Below, one piece after another: positions 58,122-64,000 of a DNA stretch of 64,000 nt. The DNA comes from Acanthaster planci (Eukaryota; Echinodermata; Asteroidea; Valvatida; Acanthasteridae). The stretch lies in NCBI RefSeq assembly GCF_001949145.1, contig NW_019091415.1, positions 1,268,630 through 1,332,629 of the forward strand, written 5' to 3'. Position 1 is the first letter of the stretch; every line of letters begins with the position of its first letter. Under the pieces are notes generated by a model. The model searched no databases and was not told the origin of the DNA. It saw only the letters and a program-made list of their open reading frames with translations. A program made the position numbers and the translations under genes.

Positions 58122-58200
58122 TTGCCATGACTACCCCCAGAAATGTGGGGTCCAACGTCCGCTCGTCGGACTCCACAGTTCTCGGGGTATACCATGGCAA
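58122..58200. mobile_element. 79-bp foldback element with 6-bp target duplication
   Basis: It begins TTGCCATGACTACCCCCAGA and ends TTCTCGGGGTATACCATGGC followed by AA. The arms pair over about 39 bp each with mismatches. GGTTCA flanks both sides (58116-58121 and 58201-58206). The other two copies of the host unit lack it, so insertion into copy 1 is directly visible. Confidence 0.82.
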
Positions 58201-58216
58201 GGTTCACAGACCTGAG

Positions 58217-58306
58217 TGGAGCGTCAGTATTACTCTTTTTCGAATTTTGGACAGGATCGGTCATGATCCAGTCCAAAATTCGAAAAACAGGAATACTAAC
58301 GCTCCA
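58217..58306. repeat. Hairpin copy 1 (90 nt, about 36-bp stem)
   Basis: Arms TGGAGCGTCAGTATTACTCT, then TTTTCGAATTTTGGAC, and the complementary GTCCAAAATTCGAAAAACAG, then GAATACTAACGCTCCA, pair with three mismatches around an 18-nt loop. The loop itself contains GGATC..GATCC. Confidence 0.9.
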
Positions 58307-59506
58307 CACAGCAGAGTTATCACAGACGATTATGCTGAAGTTGAAGGAACTGATGCAAATTGATTTTTTAAAATTCTTTTGGGCCTTAAGTTAGAGTTCA
58401 TGTTCTGGCTGAAAACGTCTGTTTCGTTAATAAATTGAAATATCTTGTTTCTTCGTTTGAGATTTGCCTTTGAATTTTTTCGTTATTTTTCTCCCTTATG
58501 GCGTATTTAGTACTTTTAACCGATTTTTTTGCCCTTTCAGATTTTGGGCCTACGTTTGCAGACCATGGCTAACGTTGAAGGAATAGATGGAAATTGATTT
58601 TTTTTATTCTTTTGCGCCTTAGAGTTCATTTTCTGGTTTAAAACGGTCCGTTTCGCTAGTAATTGATTGAGAATTTTTCCTTATTTTTCCCCAGCCCCTA
58701 GGGCTTACATAGTACTTAGGAATCTATTTGTTTGGCCCCTGCCCTGTTTTCCCCGTCTTCTTGCGTTTTTGCGCTACAGAGAAGATTGGCCGACATTCCG
58801 CCACTGGAGAAGATTGGCTGACATCCCCTGTTTTTCCAAGTGGCTGACATCCCTGTCTGGGCCATGGCCCAAAATTGGAACAATTGGAACCCCCGCTTTT
58901 TGCACATGCTTATTTGTGCGGCTGGCGCTCCATAACCTCCGGGGTCGGTTTCGCACCTCCGGCAACTGTGTGAGCGAATGAGTACGTACGTACGCGGACG
59001 GACGTGGCTGTGCTTCGGAAGTGCAGTCCCGATCCCGTCGTTCAGTCTGTAAAAATGGCGGCGCTTTGCGCGTTGTCGCCCGATTTTTCTGCGAGAAAAT
59101 CAGTGATATTTGGCCGGTGTTTTTGGCAGAGACGTGGTGGCTCTTGAGACTGAAGGTTAGTAAACTTTTTTTACCAGATTGTGTGGCCCAAATGACCCAG
59201 GGGAACGGGTGTTTTTGTCTTTCAAAGATTGTACTCTTTGGAATTTGGTCCACCCTTCGTGTCAGGACATGTTCGTTGAAAGACTTGATGCGAAGTGAAT
59301 ATGCTCTTATTCCTCCATGGTTTGCCCTGGGAGATCGTGTAATTTCTGCCCGAAAAAGGGTACCTTACGGGCGGGGGATCGCCTACAGATGTTGGAGATA
59401 TTCAAAGAGAAGGGTACGATTTTTTATGGGAGTTTGTAGCCCGATTGTCCCCTTGGGAGTGAATTAAAATTTTATGGCCCTTTCGAAATTTAGGCCACTG
59501 ACTGAG

Positions 59507-59596
59507 TGGAGCGTTAGTATTCCTCTATTTCGAATTTTGGACAGGATCGGTCATGATCCAGTCCAAAATTTGAAAAACAGGAATACTAACGCTCCA
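59507..59596. repeat. Hairpin copy 2 (90 nt)
   Basis: Same arms as copy 1. GCGTTAG restores pairing where copy 1 has GCGTCAG, and one base of the right arm differs (AATTTGAAAA). Confidence 0.9.
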
Positions 59597-60590
59597 CACA
59601 GCAGAGCTATCACAGACCCACCCTCATGCTGAAGTTGAAGGAATGGATGCAAATTGATTTTTTAAAATTCTTTTGGGCCTTAAATTAGATTTCATGTTCT
59701 GGATGAAATGTCTGTTTCGTTAATAAAATGAAATGTTTTGTTTCTTCGTTTGAGATTTGCCTTTGAATTTTATCGTTATTTTTTCCCTTAGGGCTACTGA
59801 GTACTTAGGAATCGATTTGTTGGGCCCCCGCCCCGTTTTACCCGTCTAGCTGCTTGCGTTTTTGCGCTACAGAGAAGATTGGCTGACATTCTCTATCCCC
59901 GAACTTCCAGTCAGAATTGGAACGTTTCGACCAATCACAAACCGCCATTCCCAAAATTGGAACCATTGGAACCCCCGCTTTTTGCACATGCTTATTTGTA
60001 CGACCGGCGCTCCATAACCTCGGGCCGGTTTTGCTCCTCCGGCTCCGGCTACTGTGTGTACGTGTGCGAGCGAATGAGTACGTGACGTGGATATGCTTGG
60101 GCAGTGTAGTCCCTTCGTTCAGTGCGTGAAAGTGGTGACCCACCGTCCAAGCGTTGTCGCCCGATTTTTCCGCGAGGAAAAACTGGGGCTGTATGGCCGG
60201 TGATTTTCGCAGAGACGCGGTGGCTTTTGAGACTAAAGGTTTGTAAACTTTTTTTCAGATTGTGTGACCCAGGGGAATGGGTGTTTTTGGCTTTCGATGA
60301 TTCACTCTCCGGAACTTGGCCCACCCTACGTCATATGTACTTTTACGCTGAACAATCTGTTTCTACCTCCGTGGTTGAACGAATGGATGCGAAGTTAACA
60401 CAGTTTATTTATGTTTGCCTGGATAATGGGAGTTCATATAATTTCTGCCCGAAAAAGGCCTTAGGGCCGGGGATCGCCTACAGACGTTGGAGATATTCAC
60501 AAAGAAGGGAACGATTTTTTCATGTGAGTTTGTAGCCCAATTGCCCCTTGGAAATTAATTTTTTAACCCTTTCGAAATTTGAGCCACTGA

Positions 60591-60702
60591 GTGGAGAGTT
60601 AGTACTCAAGTAGGCCTATTTGGTATTCCTCTTTTTCGAATTTTGGACAGGATCGGTCATGATCCAGTCCAGAATTCGAAAAGCAGGAATACTAACGCTC
60701 CA
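60591..60702. repeat. Hairpin copy 3 (with left-arm insertion)
   Basis: Same palindrome, but the left arm is interrupted by about 19-20 extra bases (CTCAAGTAGGCCTATTTG region, 60604-60622), which would weaken the stem. Confidence 0.85.
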
Positions 60703-61070
60703 CACAGTAGAGCTATCACAGACGATCATGCTGAAGTTGAAAGAATGGATGCAAATTGATTTTTTAAAAAAATTCTTGTGAGCCTTTGAGTTTATGTTTT
60801 GGATAAAAATGTCTGTTTTGTTTATAAAGTTAAATATTTTGTTACATCGTGGAAGATGTGACTTTTTTTATTTTTGACCTGATTTGATTTTTTTTGGCCC
60901 GTTTGGAATTTGGTCCTTCATTCGCAGACCATGCTGACATTGAAGGAATGGCTGCAAATTCATTGTTTTTATTCTTCTGGGCCTTGGAGTTCATGTTCTG
61001 GTTGAAAACGTTCCGCTTTGTGAATAAAATGTAATGACATGTTAGTATTTTGTTACTTTGTGTGAGATTT

Positions 61071-64000
61071 GGCTTAACATTTTTTCCTAGTTTTTGATTT
61101 GTTTTCCTTCCTTTCCTGTCTTTTCTTTATTGTACAATATATCAACATGACCAGATGTTTTGCTCAACTCTTTTTTGTTCCATATAGATTGTTTTTGTAA
61201 ATTAATTGTATGCGTTCATAGGTAAGGGGTTTGGACTCAGATTTAATATTTTACAATATCTGAACACAAGTTAATATTTTGTTCAACTGTTCGAATTGCT
61301 GGACATTGTTTTAAGGAAGAATAAATGGGCAATCTTTGTTACTTAGTCATTTATGTGCAAAGTGGAGTAAATGAAAGATGGTTAAAAACAAGTCAAACTT
61401 TAAACTTACTCTGAGAGCAAGAGCAGCCAGACCATATGATGAGCTCTTGTGTGTTTTAATGGAATTTTCATGCTGAGATACTACCTGTTTTTTTTTTCAG
61501 GTGAATTACATGTAGAGAGGTCATCAGGGTTGGGTACCTCTGCGACGAAAGTAAGAAGGTCTTAGGAAAGTAATCCCCCAATTCCCGGACTGTTGGCAGT
61601 TAAAGGCTGGAGGCAGCATCCATTGTTGGGTCCTTGATGACGAGGCAGAAATTATCCATCAACTTTGACATGTGGAGACATGGTTTTTAATGCTGCCAAA
61701 TCCAAGTGCAATGATTAAAATAGTGTATGAATGGAAAAATCGTGATCTTACTAAAGTGCTGGGTGAGCACAGGTTTGGCACTGATTTTTAACCCCAAACA
61801 GTCTTTGCTCACGGTCAGATCTGAAAGAATACTCTGTTTGTATCATTTTGCCTTGGATTTGAAGGTCCCAAGCCCTTAGACAAAAGCAGAGGGAAAACCA
61901 TTGCTGCAGAGGTAAGGAGTGCACTTTATTTTTTAAAACGGCAGACAGTCAGTAGACATGTTTTTGAGAAATAGTCAACTCTCGTAAGACTTGACATATA
62001 ACTTTGTTTACTGCACGACTGTATAAAAAAAACCAAGGAAAATATAGCAAAACGTCCAATAAGAAATGGGGATTCTTGAAATCATTTCTTTCAAACTACA
62101 TGTAGTACATGTATTTTGTTTAGCAGTGTTCTCTGAATCGATTGAATTCACATCATTATCAAACTATGTAATTTTTGGAAGTAAACTAGCATAGCTACCA
62201 AATTAGAAGATTCCCGAAAAGGTTCATTATTTTGTACCCAAATTTAACTGGTTCACCAAAGAAAGGGAACTGTCACCATTTATTCACATTTTCCAAAGAC
62301 CATGGTTTTATTTCCGAAAAAAACAATTCACACTTAAATGAAAGAATTGAAAGCACTTGACAATCATGGGTTACTAAAGTTCATATGAGTACACTACTGT
62401 TTTGAGTTTTCAGATATCTGATAATAGAGGTGATTATTCTCCCAGAAAGGAGGTAGTAAAAGACTCGAGTGCAAATGCAGAAACTAATAACCAAAAACAA
62501 ATGGAACTCGGTGCTTTTAAAGGAAAAGTTTTGATTGCTGGCATCTAATGTTGAGTTTTCAGTTTTGCCATAACCACCCAAAAAAAGATTTCTGTTGGTG
62601 TTCATCTTTGCCTCTTATTGTTTTTTTCCCTCTTTATTCAGCTTGAACAGGGAGTCGTGTGAAGTCAACCATGATAGTGATTTCAAGAACCACCGTGGCA
62701 TGTGGAGCGGTTTCATAGGCTACCATTCCCAAGCAGTTTGTCTTACTGGATTCATTACCCCTTTTCTGTGCTTCTGAGAAACTGCAATTTCATGAAAAAT
62801 GGCACTGATGTTAAGGTCAGCCAAAGCGAAATGCTCTCTTTTCCTGTTCCACTTGAAATTTCCAGCATTTTTCATTCAGATGTCAGTTTCTTAATGCATG
62901 TTAATTCATTGACTGCTTCATCCCAATTAAAATTATTTCAAAAAAATCTTGCTTTGAAAGTTTGAATTAAATGGCATATCCAGATTTTATCCATTCAAAA
63001 TTTGCCATAGAACATACCCCAGGAATGGGTATCTCATTTTGAGAGTAGATATGAACGCAATCAATGAATTGTTTGGCCAGTAAGTTAATAAGTTATTTTA
63101 GCTTGACAGAATTTATTTTAAAATTGTCATCCATATTAACTATTATAGCTAGCTTTTCAAATAAACTTTGAAAGGGAGGCACTGAGTGCATGCAACAATG
63201 AAGTAAGCTGACCCCTCACAATTATTGGTTTATATTCTGAATTAACAGTTTTCATTTAAGATTTTTTGAAATGCTTCCCTTGTGAATGAGGCCCATAGGC
63301 TTGTCTTGTTTATTCCATCACTATAATGTGACAGTCACCACACTCTTCGAAATAAAGCTGAGTGCCTGAAAACATGAGAATTTGTCCTGCTAATTATTTT
63401 TGTCTGTCACCGTCCTGAAAAATTTTGGAAGAAATCTTAATATCGCAACTGGACGATCTTTTTATCCTGCAGCTTTTGGAAATTATAAATTCATCAAGTC
63501 CTTCATGAAAAAAGAGTTTCCTTGGATGTCCTTACCTTTTGGTAATCCTTATAAAAAAACTTATAAAAGTAGAGCATAAGAAATTGTCCCTGGAATTGTT
63601 TGGCTTTTGTTTAGGAAATATTTTCCAAAGTAGATTTCATAATTTGTTTTTGTAGTCACAGATTTTTCAAATCGAACACTTTTTTCGTTCATTGCTCATG
63701 GGGTTGGCAGCATTAAAAACCATTTTGTTGAACCACCAGTCGATTTGTGTGGAGTTCAGCACCACCGTCCAGGATCCGTCGAGTGTGGACTGACCAGTGC
63801 CCACATCACAGCCTATCACTAACATTCTTGCCTACTGTTGCCCCCCTCGCTGCTGATGTTTGTGGGGGGCGAGGTAGGCTAATGCCCATCTCTAGCACTA
63901 CCTGCTCCTGCCCCTTGGACTTCTCCTTGTACCTGATTGAAGAAATGATACGGTTTGACCAGATGAATGTTTGCTATTAATTTAGCACAGACTCCCTTCA
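61071..64000. other. Right end, no gene recognised
   Basis: AT-rich. Two small intervals have splice-like borders: 61501-61550 (long T run plus CAG, then AAA|GTAAGA) and 61865-61911 (GAAG, then GAG|GTAAGG). Neither gives a recognisable peptide. They may belong to a non-coding transcript or to a gene continuing beyond the window. Confidence 0.3.

Larger units (their letters stand above)
58022..61070. repeat. Three tandem copies of a 1.1-1.4 kb unit, each with a long hairpin
   Basis: The anchor GAGATATTCA..GAGAAGGG..GATTTTTTA plus GTTTGTAGCCC recurs at 58022, 59395 and 60490, giving periods of 1373 and 1095 bp. Shared blocks in order are the hairpin, GATGCAAATTGATTTTTTAA, CTTCGTTTGAGATTTGCCTT, CGTTTTTGCGCTACAGAGAA, GGAACCCCCGCTTTTTGCAC, TTGTCGCCCGATTTTTC and GCAGAGACG(T/C)GGTGGC. 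The third copy is truncated. Parallel open frames occur but differ by frameshifts, so there is no convincing coding conservation. Confidence 0.85.

Noticed and set aside
58985-59160. AAAATGGCGGCG stretch resembling a first exon with GTTAGT donor
   Set aside because: The frame ends after about 31 codons, and the tandem copy lacks the ATG. It may be non-coding promoter-like sequence, not a supportable CDS.
58774-60324. Parallel minus-strand frames in the tandem copies (HVQKAGVP motif in both)
   Set aside because: The similarity follows from DNA duplication. The frames are broken by indels between copies, with no sign of selection on protein.

Overview
This window is animal nuclear DNA: AT-rich, with long introns, GT-AG splicing, many degenerate transposable elements and only a few genes. 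It contains two assembly gaps (15080-15601 and 28313-28703) and a single unknown base at 24261. The gene content suggests a marine deuterostome invertebrate, with an echinoderm the likeliest guess; the species cannot be fixed from sequence alone. The clues are an NXPE-family gene, a C-type lectin plus PAN remnant, and frequent TACATGTA-type palindromes.

Left part (1-13.2 kb). A minus-strand NXPE-like gene runs from its start codon at 5289 to beyond position 1. Four coding exons join in phase: a signal-anchor exon, a large E-set/Ig-like exon, a 56-nt exon, and the first part of the PC-esterase domain with its GDS motif. Upstream lie a nest of two DNA transposons, a dead LINE reverse transcriptase fragment, a broken single-exon C-type lectin plus PAN gene (9050-9792, minus) and several foldback elements.

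Centre (13.2-39.0 kb). One complete plus-strand gene, DPYD (dihydropyrimidine dehydrogenase), can be assembled from 16 coding exons. They include an 11-codon first exon almost 7 kb upstream of exon 2. The sum is 1022 codons in unbroken frame. All sixteen iron-sulfur ligands, the FAD and NADPH glycine motifs, both flavin-site lysines and the catalytic cysteine are visible.

Right part (39-64 kb). SNRPA1 (U2 snRNP A') lies on the minus strand, convergent with DPYD. It has nine coding exons from 56414 to 47087, giving 266 residues. Its introns hold minisatellites, a Harbinger-like MITE, a large foldback element, a possible 57-nt frame-preserving extra exon and an antisense open frame. From 56.5 kb to the end I recognise no protein gene. 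The most unusual structure there is a 1.1-1.4 kb unit repeated three times (58.0-61.0 kb), each copy carrying a long near-perfect hairpin; the first copy is interrupted by a 79-bp foldback element with a 6-bp target duplication.

DPYD (pyrimidine catabolism) and SNRPA1 (splicing) are housekeeping genes that are neighbours without an evident functional link. I found no gene cluster that looks like a new biochemical system. The novelty here is in the repeat families and in a few candidate exons.
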